64,000 nt of DNA from an uncultured Acidimicrobiales bacterium (lineage in GTDB: Bacteria; Actinomycetota; Acidimicrobiia; Acidimicrobiales; SZUA-35), in contig CALHFG010000093.1 of the NCBI GenBank assembly GCA_938029215.1, forward strand, positions 1 through 64,000. Reading direction: 5' to 3'. The notes beneath the pieces are model-generated. The model did no database searches, was not told the DNA's origin, and worked only from the letters and a program-made list of their open reading frames with translations. Position 1 is the stretch's first letter. Every line of letters begins with the position of its first letter. The position numbers and the translations under genes are program-made. Positions 36,446 through 44,993 of this stretch are shown here, piece after piece.

Positions 36446-37210
36446 CTAACTGGCTCTGGCCGAGGCCGGATCGCAGCTCTGGGTTTCAAACGCCAACAGC
36501 AGTGACTCCGCCTCCTCGTCGAGTGGCTCAAAAATCCCATTGGGCGAGAGTATGAACAACAAGTCCAGACGACCGGCCACGATATGGCCGACCGCGATAT
36601 CCGAGCCTGTCAGTTCTGAGGTGGTCGGCCCGGCGAACACGAGAAACCTTCCGGGCAGCTGGGGCGACTCGTCGGCAAGCTGACAGGTCTGCTGGACCCG
36701 CACTTCAAACAGCGAAGCGAACGGATAGGAGTTGATGAACTCAGCGCTGTTCGTCACGAAGAACACGGTCTCGTGGCGAGGTAAACGAACGTTCTCGGGA
36801 TTGTTGCCGTGAAGGTTTGTGCCATCGACGAGATCCAACCAATAGTCACGACCGGCTTGGTCATAATTCCGGCCGAGAACATTGCTGTACATCTCGGTCA
36901 CGAACTCTTCATTGGTCTTGTCTGCGTAGGTGTTGGCCCACTCTTGAGATTCGGCCATGAATCCGGCAATCGCAAAGACCGAGAATCCTCGGTTGTTGAT
37001 GTCTATCCAGTACTTTGCTCCGTCGAGGTCGGGAGCGCGGCCAAAGATTGCTTGATACAAGCGCAGGATCTGAGCGTGAGATTTCTGGTCGTAGTCGAAC
37101 TGGTCGAGAAGATCTTCGATCGACGTTGCATCCTCGACAGCGGCGCCCGCCGGGGCGACAGCACTCAGCAGGAGAAAAACCGTAACCAACGCCGCTATCG
37201 ATCTCCGCAT
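36446..37210 (-). CDS. Secreted DUF4214 domain protein
   Basis: 254 aa with a signal peptide (MRRSIAALVTVFLLLSAVAPAGA). Two DUF4214 units follow: ILRLYQAIFGRAPDLDGAKYW and FVTEMYSNVLGRNYDQAGRDYW, similar to those in the convergent zincin gene. The remaining C-terminal 90 residues contain two cysteines and a beta-rich segment, without a recognised domain. TACTAT lies 6 nt before the ATG, giving a leaderless promoter and supporting this start. Function unknown; the family is often attached to cell-surface or adhesive proteins. Confidence 0.78.
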   Translation of the reverse strand: MRRSIAALVTVFLLLSAVAPAGAAVEDATSIEDLLDQFDYDQKSHAQILRLYQAIFGRAPDLDGAKYWIDINNRGFSVFAIAGFMAESQEWANTYADKTNEEFVTEMYSNVLGRNYDQAGRDYWLDLVDGTNLHGNNPENVRLPRHETVFFVTNSAEFINSYPFASLFEVRVQQTCQLADESPQLPGRFLVFAGPTTSELTGSDIAVGHIVAGRLDLLFILSPNGIFEPLDEEAESLLLAFETQSCDPASARAS

Positions 37211-37216
37211 ACGGGA

Positions 37217-37222
37217 ATAGTA
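37217..37222 (-). promoter_or_regulatory. -10 box TACTAT of the DUF4214 gene
   Basis: Minus-strand TACTAT ends 6 nt before ATG 37210. Confidence 0.45.
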
Positions 37223-37260
37223 CGAACTGCACCGGTCTCGGCCAAATTAAGATTCTCTGC

Positions 37261-37295
37261 AAAACGCAAAGAACCGCCGGCAAAGCCGACGGTTC
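37261..37295 (-). terminator. Rho-independent terminator of the cold-shock gene
   Basis: On the minus strand GAACCGTCGGC-TTT-GCCGGCGGTTC, an 11-bp stem with one mismatch, is followed by TTTGCGTTTT. It starts 23 bp after the csp stop. It is the clearest intrinsic terminator in the window. Confidence 0.8.
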
Positions 37296-37317
37296 CTTAC
37301 CTATTCGAATTCGGTGA

Positions 37318-37515
37318 TCAGACGACGCGAACGTTCTGAGCCTCGTCACCCTTACGGCCGGGGGCGACGTCGAACTCTACGGTCTGACCTTCGTCAAGTG
37401 ACTTGTAGCCGTCACCCGCAATGTTGGAGTAGTGAACGAAGATGTCGTCCTCTCCGTCACGTGAGATGAAGCCGAAACCTTTTTCGACGTTGAAGAACTT
37501 AACTTTTCCTTGCAT
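37318..37515 (-). CDS. Cold-shock protein (CspA family)
   Basis: 65 aa, the usual length. RNP1 (KGFGFIS) and RNP2 (DIFVHYSNI) nucleic-acid-binding motifs are intact. It binds single-stranded RNA/DNA and acts as an RNA chaperone. The gene is monocistronic with an intrinsic terminator. The upstream spacer to the divergent GH12 gene is about 250 bp, consistent with a structured 5' leader typical of csp genes; it contains TAGGGT about 50 bp upstream of the start as a possible -10, and nothing else I can identify. Confidence 0.95.
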   Translation of the reverse strand: MQGKVKFFNVEKGFGFISRDGEDDIFVHYSNIAGDGYKSLDEGQTVEFDVAPGRKGDEAQNVRVV

Positions 37516-37766
37516 ATCTGTCTTTCGATTTGAGCAAACCTGATGTCGCTCCTACATCTACCCTAGGTCGCTCAGGCCCCAAACCTCCAATTGTTTGACA
37601 GAGGATCCTGAGACTGACCCGAATTTGCCGGCCTGACCAGCAAATCCGCAGGTCAACGGCGAATGGTCCCAGATCGTCCCGAAGGTCCACTTTTGGCCCG
37701 TCGGTGTTCACTAGGGTCTGTTGCGAAATCATTACGGCGAACATCCCTAAGGCGCGACAGATTCCA

Positions 37767-39050
37767 ATGAAAACGAAATTGCTCACTCTTCTTTGCGCGG
37801 CCCTCATGGCTGCGTTGACCGCCGCGGTGGCTCCCTCGGTCGCCTCGGCCCAGGAACGTCCCACGTGTGAGAGGTCTGATTCTGATCCTGATGGGGATGG
37901 CTGGGGTTGGGAGAATGGCCGGAGTTGCAAGGTGGCTCCGAACCAGCCGACGAACGATGGCCATCCCACATGTGAACGATCCGATTCGGATCCTGATGGT
38001 GACGGGTGGGGTTGGGAGAACGGTCGCAGCTGCAAGGTGCGTCCCGGTCAGGCTGGGCCCGCTAATGGGGGACATCCCACGTGTGAGCGGTCTGATTCGG
38101 ATCCTGATGGCGACGGGTGGGGTTGGGAGAACGGTCGCAGCTGCAAGGTGGCGCCCGGTCAACCCACCCAACCAAACAATCCTCCGGCTCCGGCGCCCCA
38201 ACCGGGTATGTCCAGCACGACCAGCCCGATCCACGGCTTTGCTGGTCCGGACTGTGTGGGGCCCACAAACAACCACAACCCGCCCAACATGCGATTCGGC
38301 GACTTCATCTTGATGAACAACGCCTGGAATGCAGGAGCGTCCAACGGTCAGTGGTGGCAATGTACGTCTCTCAAGGCCAACCCGAACGGCTCGGTGGCCG
38401 CACGCTGGAGCTACGACTGGCTCAACGAATGGAACGTCAACGGGCCCGTCTGGTCCGTGAAGTCCTATCCCGAGGTGATCTACGGCGCGAAGTCTCGCGG
38501 TGAGGTGTCGGCCGACAAAGCGACCACCGGTTTGCCCGAGCGGTACCGGAACCTCGACGACTTCCGGATCGATTTCGCCTACAGCAGCTCAGAGACCACC
38601 AAACGCAGCAAGACCGTGAACGGCAAGACGGTGTATGGCGAAAAGAACGTGGCAATCGAGAGCTTCTTCCACAGCAGCTGCGACATTCGGCGCGGCGCCA
38701 GTGGCTCGAACCGCACCTACGAGATCATGGTGTGGCTGGACCACGGACCCGAACGGAAGCCAAACGGGCAGTCGGGCTATAAGGGCGATGTCACCATCGA
38801 TGGGCTGCGGTGGGAGGTCTGGACCAAGGGAGCCAAAGATCCTGGCTACATCGCGTTCTATGCCAAGAGTCCCGTGCGTTCCGGATCTCTGGAGTGGAAC
38901 GACTTCATCGATTGGGCCCGGAACAACGGTGCGGCCCGAGGAACGCGCCCGTTCAATGACGACTGGTGTATGGGCAACATCCTGTTCGGCACCGAGATCT
39001 GGTGGGGTGAGGGCGAGTTCTCGCTCGATTACCTCCGGATCAGCCGTTAG
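37767..39050 (+). CDS. Secreted GH12-like endoglucanase with three CBM10-like repeats
   Basis: 427 aa from ATG 37767. A signal peptide (KLLTLLCAALMAALTAAVAPSVASA) is followed by three near-identical 25-residue units at about residues 32, 67 and 104, each containing SDPDGDGWGWENGRSC and two cysteines, resembling CBM10-type cellulose-binding modules. After a Pro-rich linker comes a concanavalin-like domain of glycoside hydrolase family 12: SYPEVIYGAK, YEIMVWLDHG with the likely nucleophile Glu, and ILFGTEIWWGEGEFSLDYL with the likely acid/base Glu. The expected activity is cleavage of beta-1,4-glucan or xyloglucan outside the cell. The repeat DNA is almost identical, so recent duplication is likely. 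It stands alone; no other polysaccharide gene is near. Confidence 0.82.
   Translation: MKTKLLTLLCAALMAALTAAVAPSVASAQERPTCERSDSDPDGDGWGWENGRSCKVAPNQPTNDGHPTCERSDSDPDGDGWGWENGRSCKVRPGQAGPANGGHPTCERSDSDPDGDGWGWENGRSCKVAPGQPTQPNNPPAPAPQPGMSSTTSPIHGFAGPDCVGPTNNHNPPNMRFGDFILMNNAWNAGASNGQWWQCTSLKANPNGSVAARWSYDWLNEWNVNGPVWSVKSYPEVIYGAKSRGEVSADKATTGLPERYRNLDDFRIDFAYSSSETTKRSKTVNGKTVYGEKNVAIESFFHSSCDIRRGASGSNRTYEIMVWLDHGPERKPNGQSGYKGDVTIDGLRWEVWTKGAKDPGYIAFYAKSPVRSGSLEWNDFIDWARNNGAARGTRPFNDDWCMGNILFGTEIWWGEGEFSLDYLRISR
37860..38150 (+). repeat. Three tandem 75-bp coding repeats
   Basis: Units at 37860-37934, 37965-38039 and 38076-38150 encode identical 25-residue modules and differ at only a few third positions; spacers are 30 and 36 bp of variable Pro/Gln/Gly codons. 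Confidence 0.9.
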
Positions 39051-39107
39051 AGCAATCTCCGACCGCAGTCGGGTTGGGCGCTGAGAGGAAGCTGTGAGAG
39101 TCTGGAA

Positions 39108-40574
39108 GTGCGACTCTCGAAAGCAGCTCCTGGAATGGTTGACAAGCACGCATCACTAAACCCGGGACCACCGACCACCGTCGTACTGTTCGGCGCCACC
39201 GGTGACCTGTCCAAGCGAAAGCTGATACCCGGCCTGTTCCGGCTGACGACCAATGAACTGCTGCCCCATCTGCGAATCGTGGGGACCTCGCTCGACGATC
39301 ACACCCAGGAGTCTTTCCTGAACTTCGCTCGAGAGTCCCTGGCCCAATTCGAGGGGAATATCTCCGATGAAGAGTGGGCCAACTTCGCTCGACGTCTCAC
39401 CTGGGCACCGGGTGGCACCGCCAAGGCGCTGAAGAAAGCCGTCGCCAAAGCCGAAGCCGGGTTGGACGAGCCTCAGAATCGATTGCACTACCTCTCCGTA
39501 CCGCCTCAAGCCGCGCTGGCCGTGATCAAGACCTTGGATCAGGCCGGGCTTGCAGAGGGGGCCCGAATCGTGATGGAGAAGCCCTTCGGTACCGATCTGG
39601 AAAGCGCCCGCCGTCTCAATGCGTCGGTGCACGAAGTGTTCGACGAAGAACAAGTCTTCCGCATCGATCACTTCCTCGGCAAAGAGGCCGCCCTCAACAT
39701 CTTGGCGTTCCGGTTTGCGAACGGGCTGTTCGAGCCGATCTGGCACCGGAACATGATCGACCACATCCAGATCGACGTGCCCGAGGCATTGGGCCTAGAA
39801 CAGCGAGCTGCTTTCTATGAGGCGACCGGCGCCTACCGAGACATGGTGGTCACCCATCTGCTGCAGGTGATGGCCTTTACCGCTATGGAGGCTCCTACGT
39901 CGTTGGCGCCAGCCGCGATTACCGAGGAGAAAAACAAGGTATTCCGGTCCATGTTGCCCATCGGCCCCGACGACGTCGTCCGGGGCCAATACTCCGGCTA
40001 CCGAAACGAAGATGGCGTCGACCCCGAATCGGAAACCGAAACGTTCATTGCCCTTCGGTGCTTTGTCGACAACTGGCGGTGGGCAGGCGTCCCGTTCTAC
40101 CTGCGCACCGGCAAGAACATGGCCGAAGGGATGCGGATCATCTCCATCGCCTTCAAAGAGCCACCCAAGTCGATGTTCCCACCAGGATCCGGAATTGGGC
40201 AGTCGGGCCCGGACCACCTCACCTTCGACCTGGCCGACGAATCCAAGATGTCGCTGTCGTTCTATGGCAAGCGGCCGGGGCCGGGGTTTCGGCTCGACAA
40301 ACTCTCGATGCAGTTCTCGGTAGGGGAGACCAACAGCTCCGCGCATGTCCTTGAGGCGTACGAGCGGTTGATTCTCGACGCGGTTCGCGGCGATCGAACC
40401 CTCTTCACCACCGCCGCTGGTGTTGAACGCCTTTGGGAAGTATCCAAAGAGCTGATCTCTGACCCACCTCCGGTCCGGCCCTACGCCAAGGGAACCTGGG
40501 GACCAAACCAGATTCACCAACTCATTGCCCCTCGCGCTTGGCGCCTTCCCTTCGAACGTGCCTGGAGGGGCTAG
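39108..40574 (+). CDS. zwf: Glucose-6-phosphate 1-dehydrogenase
   Basis: 488 aa. The nucleotide-binding motif [11 protein letters not shown] and the catalytic segment [10 protein letters not shown], with the active-site His, are intact, as is the substrate-binding [11 protein letters not shown]. It converts glucose 6-phosphate to 6-phosphogluconolactone with NAD(P), the entry to the oxidative pentose phosphate pathway. The GTG at 39108 is used because GAGAGT, near the TANNNT consensus, ends 6 nt upstream; ATG 39135 is an alternative. No other pentose phosphate gene is adjacent, unlike the tal-zwf-opcA operons of many actinobacteria. Confidence 0.95.
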   Translation: MRLSKAAPGMVDKHASLNPGPPTTVVLFGATGDLSKRKLIPGLFRLTTNELLPHLRIVGTSLDDHTQESFLNFARESLAQFEGNISDEEWANFARRLTWAPGGTAKALKKAVAKAEAGLDEPQNRLHYLSVPPQAALAVIKTLDQAGLAEGARIVMEKPFGTDLESARRLNASVHEVFDEEQVFRIDHFLGKEAALNILAFRFANGLFEPIWHRNMIDHIQIDVPEALGLEQRAAFYEATGAYRDMVVTHLLQVMAFTAMEAPTSLAPAAITEEKNKVFRSMLPIGPDDVVRGQYSGYRNEDGVDPESETETFIALRCFVDNWRWAGVPFYLRTGKNMAEGMRIISIAFKEPPKSMFPPGSGIGQSGPDHLTFDLADESKMSLSFYGKRPGPGFRLDKLSMQFSVGETNSSAHVLEAYERLILDAVRGDRTLFTTAAGVERLWEVSKELISDPPPVRPYAKGTWGPNQIHQLIAPRAWRLPFERAWRG

Positions 40575-40628
40575 GGGTTCTGCGTTCTGGACTGAATCCG
40601 ATGCGCAACGTGTGCCAGGATCGTGGCC

Positions 40629-41372
40629 ATGAGCGAATTGGGCACGATCGCATGGGCGGAACGCACGGGCGGCAAGATAACCGATGCCGACAAGCAGGAA
40701 CTGAATAGCCGGCTCGGCGCGGTGTTCGAGGCTGCGGCTCGACCGGCACCGGAGTTCCCGCTCGACGCAACATTCGAATCGTTGGCCCCTCCTGATAGTG
40801 AGCTTTGCGTCGAGGCGTCAGCGCTCTGGAATTTGGTTGCGCCGGAGTGGCTGGCGGCTCACGGCTATCGCACCTGGTACTTTGCGCGTGCGCTGGCCGA
40901 GCTCGACGCAATCGAGGTCGATCCGGAACTGCTCTATGTGGCATCGATTCTTCACGACCTCGGGCTCACCAAGCACGCCGTCCCAAGCAACGCGACGCCG
41001 TGCTATGCGATCAACGGAGGCCGCGAGGCAGGACTTCTGACGGCCGGACATCGCAGTCGAGAAGATGCCGACGTGGTCTATGAAGCGATCGCCATGCACC
41101 TCAACGTGAGCGTGTCGATCGACGACGGCGAGGTCGCGTACCTTGTGGCCGCCGGAACTTTGATCGACGTAACGGGTCCCCGACTGCAGCTCCTTCCCAA
41201 CGAACTGTTGGCGGCGATTCTCGTAGAACATCCGCGTGGTGAGTTCGCCGACAAGATCAGCACCGTGATGCACAAATGTGCGGCCCGGTACCCCGACACG
41301 CGGTGCGGCTACATCGGTAATGATCTCAACTTCGATGAGCTCGCCAAGCAGCATCCTCTCGACTCGGTGTGA
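40629..41372 (+). CDS. HD-domain hydrolase-like protein
   Basis: 247 aa. The HD dyad is in VASILHDLGLTKHA, preceded by the first-ligand region RTWYFARALAE. It is close to the group of HD proteins related to cyanamide hydratase and 5'-nucleotidase-like hydrolases, including AINGGREAGLLTAG and AIAMHLNVSV. The substrate is unknown. ATG 40629 is two codons after the track GTG at 40623; neither has a clear Shine-Dalgarno. It is followed in the same direction by a PIG-L deacetylase gene, without evidence for a shared pathway. Confidence 0.75.
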   Translation: MSELGTIAWAERTGGKITDADKQELNSRLGAVFEAAARPAPEFPLDATFESLAPPDSELCVEASALWNLVAPEWLAAHGYRTWYFARALAELDAIEVDPELLYVASILHDLGLTKHAVPSNATPCYAINGGREAGLLTAGHRSREDADVVYEAIAMHLNVSVSIDDGEVAYLVAAGTLIDVTGPRLQLLPNELLAAILVEHPRGEFADKISTVMHKCAARYPDTRCGYIGNDLNFDELAKQHPLDSV

Positions 41373-41413
41373 ACCCCTGACCTGGGGCGCTGTTCAACCC
41401 TCAGTCACACGAA

Positions 41414-41419
41414 TAGAGT
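41414..41419 (+). promoter_or_regulatory. -10 box TAGAGT of the PIG-L gene
   Basis: TAGAGT ends 6 nt before ATG 41426. Confidence 0.45.
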
Positions 41420-41425
41420 TTCTCG

Positions 41426-42127
41426 ATGGAACCGCTCCCTGAAGATTGGACTCGAGCCCTCGCTGTCGTGGCTCACCCCGATGACATGGAGTACGGAGCG
41501 GCTTGCGCGGTCGCAAAGTGGACCGGGGCTGGCAAGGATGTGCGGTACCTGTTGGTGACCCGAGGTGAGGCTGGCATTGCAGCGATGCATCCTGAAGAGT
41601 CGATTCGGGCTCGGGCCGGTGAACAGGAACGGAGCTGCGCCGCTGTTGGAGTCGAGAATCTCGAGTTCTTGGATTACTCCGACGGTTTGGTCGTCGAGGG
41701 GCTCGAACTACGTCGAGACCTGGCGGCTGCCATACGTGCCCACCAGCCGGAGGTCTTGATCTCGATCAATCATCGGGACTCCTGGGGAGGTCCAAGCTGG
41801 AACCACGCCGATCACCGCGCCGTCGGGCGATCACTCATCGATGCCGCCCGGGACGCCGGCAACCCGTGGATCTTTACCGATGCTGGTCCTGCGTGGTCCG
41901 GCACTCGGTTCATCGCGTTCAATGCGTCACCGCAGTCGGGCCACTTTGTGGAGGTCTCCGAGGCCCACGTTCAGGCGGGGATCGCCTCGCTGGAGTGCCA
42001 CGCGATATACCTAGAGAATCTCGACGAGCCCCCCGATCCGACGGCCATGATTCAGGGCGCGGCAGAGGCCTCGGGGGCAGTCAACGGCGTGCCGCTCGGA
42101 ATCAATTTCGAGCTGGTATTCGTCTAG
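41426..42127 (+). CDS. PIG-L family (LmbE-like) deacetylase
   Basis: 233 aa. The zinc-binding motif AHPDDMEYG and the distal NHADHRAVGRS with the third ligand His are intact. The family removes acetyl groups from N-acetylglucosamine-type substrates; relatives include MshB and Mca of mycothiol metabolism. This one is shorter than typical MshB (about 300 aa), so it is not confidently MshB. It has a leaderless promoter. The downstream NDMA-dependent alcohol dehydrogenase has its own promoter. Confidence 0.88.
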   Translation: MEPLPEDWTRALAVVAHPDDMEYGAACAVAKWTGAGKDVRYLLVTRGEAGIAAMHPEESIRARAGEQERSCAAVGVENLEFLDYSDGLVVEGLELRRDLAAAIRAHQPEVLISINHRDSWGGPSWNHADHRAVGRSLIDAARDAGNPWIFTDAGPAWSGTRFIAFNASPQSGHFVEVSEAHVQAGIASLECHAIYLENLDEPPDPTAMIQGAAEASGAVNGVPLGINFELVFV

Positions 42128-42197
42128 TCAGACAACAAGGCGTGTTTGCAGCTGCCTACACGAGCTGGGAAAGTCTTTCCCCGACGGTACGCAGGGC

Positions 42198-42203
42198 TAG
42201 GTT
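42198..42203 (+). promoter_or_regulatory. -10 box TAGGTT of the NDMA-ADH gene
   Basis: TAGGTT ends 6 nt before ATG 42210. Confidence 0.45.
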
Positions 42204-42209
42204 CTAGCC

Positions 42210-43361
42210 ATGAAAACGCGCGCTGCCATCTTGTGGGATCAGGGCCAGGAATGGACGGTGGAAGAGATCACACTTGGTGCTCCTGAGCCCACGGAACTGA
42301 TCATAAAGACCGCTTTCGCGGGCCTTTGCCACTCCGATGAACATCTGGTGACGGGCGACATCGCAATCCCTCCCGAAGCTGTTGAGGCAATGGGGGCGCC
42401 TCACTTCCTTCCCTGCATCGGTGGGCATGAGGGCTCTGGTGTTGTTGTCGAGGTGGGTTCGGCGGTGTCTGGCGTCGTCGTTGGTGACCATGTGTCGGTG
42501 AGCTTTGTTCCTTCGTGTGGCACCTGCCATTGGTGTGCATCGGGTCGTCAAAACCTGTGCGACATGGGCGCTGGCACTCTGGCGTCGGGGATGTTGTCTG
42601 ACGGCCAATATCGACATCACAGCAGTGACGGCACGCCGCTCAATCGCATAGCGCAGCTGGGCACCTTCTCAGAGCACATGCTCGTTCATGAGGCGTCGGT
42701 TATCAAGGTCGATCGCGATCTGCCGCTGGATGTCGTTTCACTCGTTTCGTGCGGTGTCGCGACCGGGGTGGGATCGGCGCAGAACCGAGCCGGCGTTTCC
42801 TCGGGTGACACGGTAGTGGTTGTGGGGATCGGCGGAATCGGGGCCAACGCAGTGCAAGGGGCTCGCATGGCGGGAGCAGCGAACATCGTCGCCGTCGACA
42901 CCAATTCGCGGCGAATGGAGAAGGCTCAAGAGTTTGGCGCAACCCACTTCTTTTCCTCGTTTGCCGAGGCGATCGCGGCGGTGTCGGAAATGACGCAGGG
43001 CATCATGGCAGACTCGTGCATTCTGACACCCGGCGTCACCACCGGGGACCTGATCGAACCAGCGATGAACGTAATCTCAAAAGACGGCACCGTGGTCGTC
43101 ACGGGCCTCGCCCCGATGCACCAGCGCGAGGTCACCATGGATCTGTTCAATCTGGCGATGTGGAACAAGGAGATCAAGGGGACCATCTTTGGCTCAGGGT
43201 CTCCCCGCGTCGAAATCCCTCGCTTGCTCCGCCAGTATCGACAAGGTCAATTGAAGCTCCACGAACTAATCACCCGAACTTATTCCTTGGACCAGATCAA
43301 CGAGGGCTACCAAGACATGCGAGACGGGAAGAACATCCGAGGCGTCATCGCGTTTAGCTAG
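42210..43361 (+). CDS. NDMA-dependent zinc alcohol dehydrogenase
   Basis: 383 aa, a class III-like medium-chain dehydrogenase. Catalytic zinc ligands are in AGLCHSDEH and GGHEGSG, the structural zinc site is CGTCHWCASGRQNLC, and the nucleotide fold motif is VVVGIGGIGANAVQGA. The opening KTRAAILWDQGQEWTVEEI is characteristic of actinobacterial alcohol dehydrogenases that keep the nicotinamide tightly bound and are re-oxidised by an external acceptor such as mycofactocin (assayed with N,N-dimethyl-4-nitrosoaniline). No mycofactocin biosynthesis gene is in this window, so its acceptor must be encoded elsewhere. Confidence 0.92.
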   Translation: MKTRAAILWDQGQEWTVEEITLGAPEPTELIIKTAFAGLCHSDEHLVTGDIAIPPEAVEAMGAPHFLPCIGGHEGSGVVVEVGSAVSGVVVGDHVSVSFVPSCGTCHWCASGRQNLCDMGAGTLASGMLSDGQYRHHSSDGTPLNRIAQLGTFSEHMLVHEASVIKVDRDLPLDVVSLVSCGVATGVGSAQNRAGVSSGDTVVVVGIGGIGANAVQGARMAGAANIVAVDTNSRRMEKAQEFGATHFFSSFAEAIAAVSEMTQGIMADSCILTPGVTTGDLIEPAMNVISKDGTVVVTGLAPMHQREVTMDLFNLAMWNKEIKGTIFGSGSPRVEIPRLLRQYRQGQLKLHELITRTYSLDQINEGYQDMRDGKNIRGVIAFS

Positions 43362-43376
43362 ACCCGGCGCCAAGAC

Positions 43377-43799
43377 CTACTTGCGTTCGGCCGCGGTTTT
43401 GATAGCCAGGTTCTCTGCTTCGAGTGAGACAAGCGCTCGCTTTCGCATTGCTCGCTCGACCAAGCTCGCACCCAGGCCGGAGACCTCCAGCGTGAGCTCG
43501 TTTCGGCAACCCTTCTTCTCGCGTTTGACCCTGTGGGTGGCCGTCAGTGTGCTGAGGCCCAATTTTCGCTTCCAGGCGAAGACCCTTTTCTTGTGGTCAA
43601 CCTGAGTCACGGTCCACACCGCAGCGAGGAGATCGGGCTGCCACAGCTTGAACTGATCGCCGGGTTCTAGTTCGCCTGGAACTAAACGCTCGAGCTTCTC
43701 GATCGTCGGCGTGATGTTCGGCAGGTTGTCGATGTTGGTCGTTATCTCCCAGACCCGAGGAACCGGCGCATTGATCTTGATCGAATGGGAAATAGACAC
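43377..43799 (-). CDS. SRPBCC family protein
   Basis: 140 aa from GTG 43799, which lies 7 nt after TAGCCT (43807-43812, minus strand), better than the track start at 43844. The opening ISHSIKINAPVPRVWEITTNIDNLP and the body VWTVTQVDHKKRVFAWKRK fit the polyketide-cyclase/lipid-transfer helix-grip fold. The C-terminus is very basic. Ligand unknown. It is convergent with the alcohol dehydrogenase gene with a 15-bp spacer and is the third SRPBCC protein in this window. Confidence 0.75.
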   Translation of the reverse strand: MSISHSIKINAPVPRVWEITTNIDNLPNITPTIEKLERLVPGELEPGDQFKLWQPDLLAAVWTVTQVDHKKRVFAWKRKLGLSTLTATHRVKREKKGCRNELTLEVSGLGASLVERAMRKRALVSLEAENLAIKTAAERK

Positions 43800-43942
43800 C
43801 GCCGTAAGGCTAGTTGCTCGTGTGTGCGGCCGAGACGGCGTCACGATCTATCGGCGGCTGTTTCGCGGACATTTGGAATAGTTTGTCTGGCCGTCGCGTT
43901 TGTAGCCGTGGCTGTTGTGTGGCAGTCACGCTGAGAAAGGCC

Positions 43943-43948
43943 TATTGT
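43943..43948 (+). promoter_or_regulatory. -10 box TATTGT of the YeeE-like operon
   Basis: TATTGT ends 7 nt before ATG 43956. Confidence 0.4.
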
Positions 43949-43955
43949 CCGTACT

Positions 43956-44435
43956 ATGTTTGATGTACTACCTGAACGATTGCCATGGTTCGTGGGCGGG
44001 CCGGTTCTTGGTCTTCTCATTGTCGGCCTGTTTGTCGTTGCCAATCAGCCCCTTGGCGCCAGCGGTGCCTATGTTCAAACCAGCGGGCTTTTCCGTCGCC
44101 GCGAGGGGGTCGTCATTTGGCGGGTGTGGTATTTCGTTGGGCTCTTCCTCGGCGGAGTGCTCGCCACCCAAGTCCTGCGCGACCCAGCCGGTTTTCGCAG
44201 CGGGTACGACGCCCTCCGCGATGTGTTCCCCTTGGCGGTGACGGTGCCTCTGGTCTTTGGGGGCGCAACTCTGCTTGGCTATGGCGCAGCGGTCGCCGGC
44301 GGCTGCACGTCGGGTCATGGGATGTGTGGCACCGCCCAGCGATCGCCGGCAAGCATGGCCGTTACCGCGACCTTCATGGTCACGGCAATCGCCACCACAT
44401 TCTTCCTTAGCCTCGTCACTGGAGGTGCGCTGTGA
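43956..44435 (+). CDS. YeeE/YedE-family membrane protein (sulfur transport), first half
   Basis: 159 aa, four membrane segments. The family motif GYGAAVAGGCTSGHGMCG with its conserved cysteines, which contact thiosulfate in YeeE structures, is present. YeeE/YedE proteins import thiosulfate or related sulfur species; in many bacteria the protein is split into two adjacent halves, as here. The stop overlaps the next gene by GTGA, so the halves are made together. It is the first gene of a block including a GntR regulator, a persulfide dioxygenase-like protein and a redoxin, all consistent with sulfide/thiosulfate handling. Confidence 0.88.
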   Translation: MFDVLPERLPWFVGGPVLGLLIVGLFVVANQPLGASGAYVQTSGLFRRREGVVIWRVWYFVGLFLGGVLATQVLRDPAGFRSGYDALRDVFPLAVTVPLVFGGATLLGYGAAVAGGCTSGHGMCGTAQRSPASMAVTATFMVTAIATTFFLSLVTGGAL

Positions 44436-44914
44436 GCAGCGGAATCAACGGTCGCAAGGCGATGACCATGAACCTCACCGGGTTGGCGTTCGGCATCATG
44501 TTCGGAGCTGTGCTTGGCGCCTCCAACCTTCATGAGTACGACACGATTCACGCGATGCTCGCCTTTGAAGAGCTGGATGTGTTCTTCTTTATGGGTTCGG
44601 CGATCCTGGTTTCGGCGCCGCTGTTGTGGTTGCTTGAACGGCGCGGTCTGAGCACCCCGCTAGGGGGAAAGCTCACCCTGTCGCGTTCGATGCCCGAAAA
44701 GCATCACCTCAAGGGCGGCGCGCTGTTTGGGATCGGTTGGGCGATCGCGGGCACGTGTCCGGCACCGACACTTGTCATGATCTCATCCGGTGCGTGGCTT
44801 GGACTTATCTCACTTCCGGGAATCTTCCTCGGTCTGCATCTTCGGGAACGTGAGCAAAAACGATCGCTCGAGAAGCTCGTATCCGTCGTCGAAGATCAAT
44901 CGGCAGGGGTCTGA
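44432..44914 (+). CDS. YeeE/YedE-family membrane protein (DUF6691), second half
   Basis: 160 aa. It has four hydrophobic segments and the motif GIGWAIAGTCPAPTLVM, the counterpart of the cysteine motif in the first half. A GTG start overlaps the upstream stop. Together the two halves rebuild an eight-helix YeeE-like channel. The C-terminus is charged and cytoplasmic (REREQKRSLEKLV). Uptake of thiosulfate or a persulfide species is likely from family knowledge; direction and substrate are not shown by the sequence. Confidence 0.85.
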   Translation: MSSGINGRKAMTMNLTGLAFGIMFGAVLGASNLHEYDTIHAMLAFEELDVFFFMGSAILVSAPLLWLLERRGLSTPLGGKLTLSRSMPEKHHLKGGALFGIGWAIAGTCPAPTLVMISSGAWLGLISLPGIFLGLHLREREQKRSLEKLVSVVEDQSAGV

Positions 44915-44993
44915 GGGCGGGGGCTATTGACTGGTGGGTCGGATGACCGCTTGCCGAGACATTCAGACAATTGTCAGGTAATGTACGCCACGC

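Noticed and set aside
37860-38150. CRISPR-like or non-coding tandem repeat
   Set aside because: The repeats are in frame, encode identical protein modules and have variable short coding spacers.
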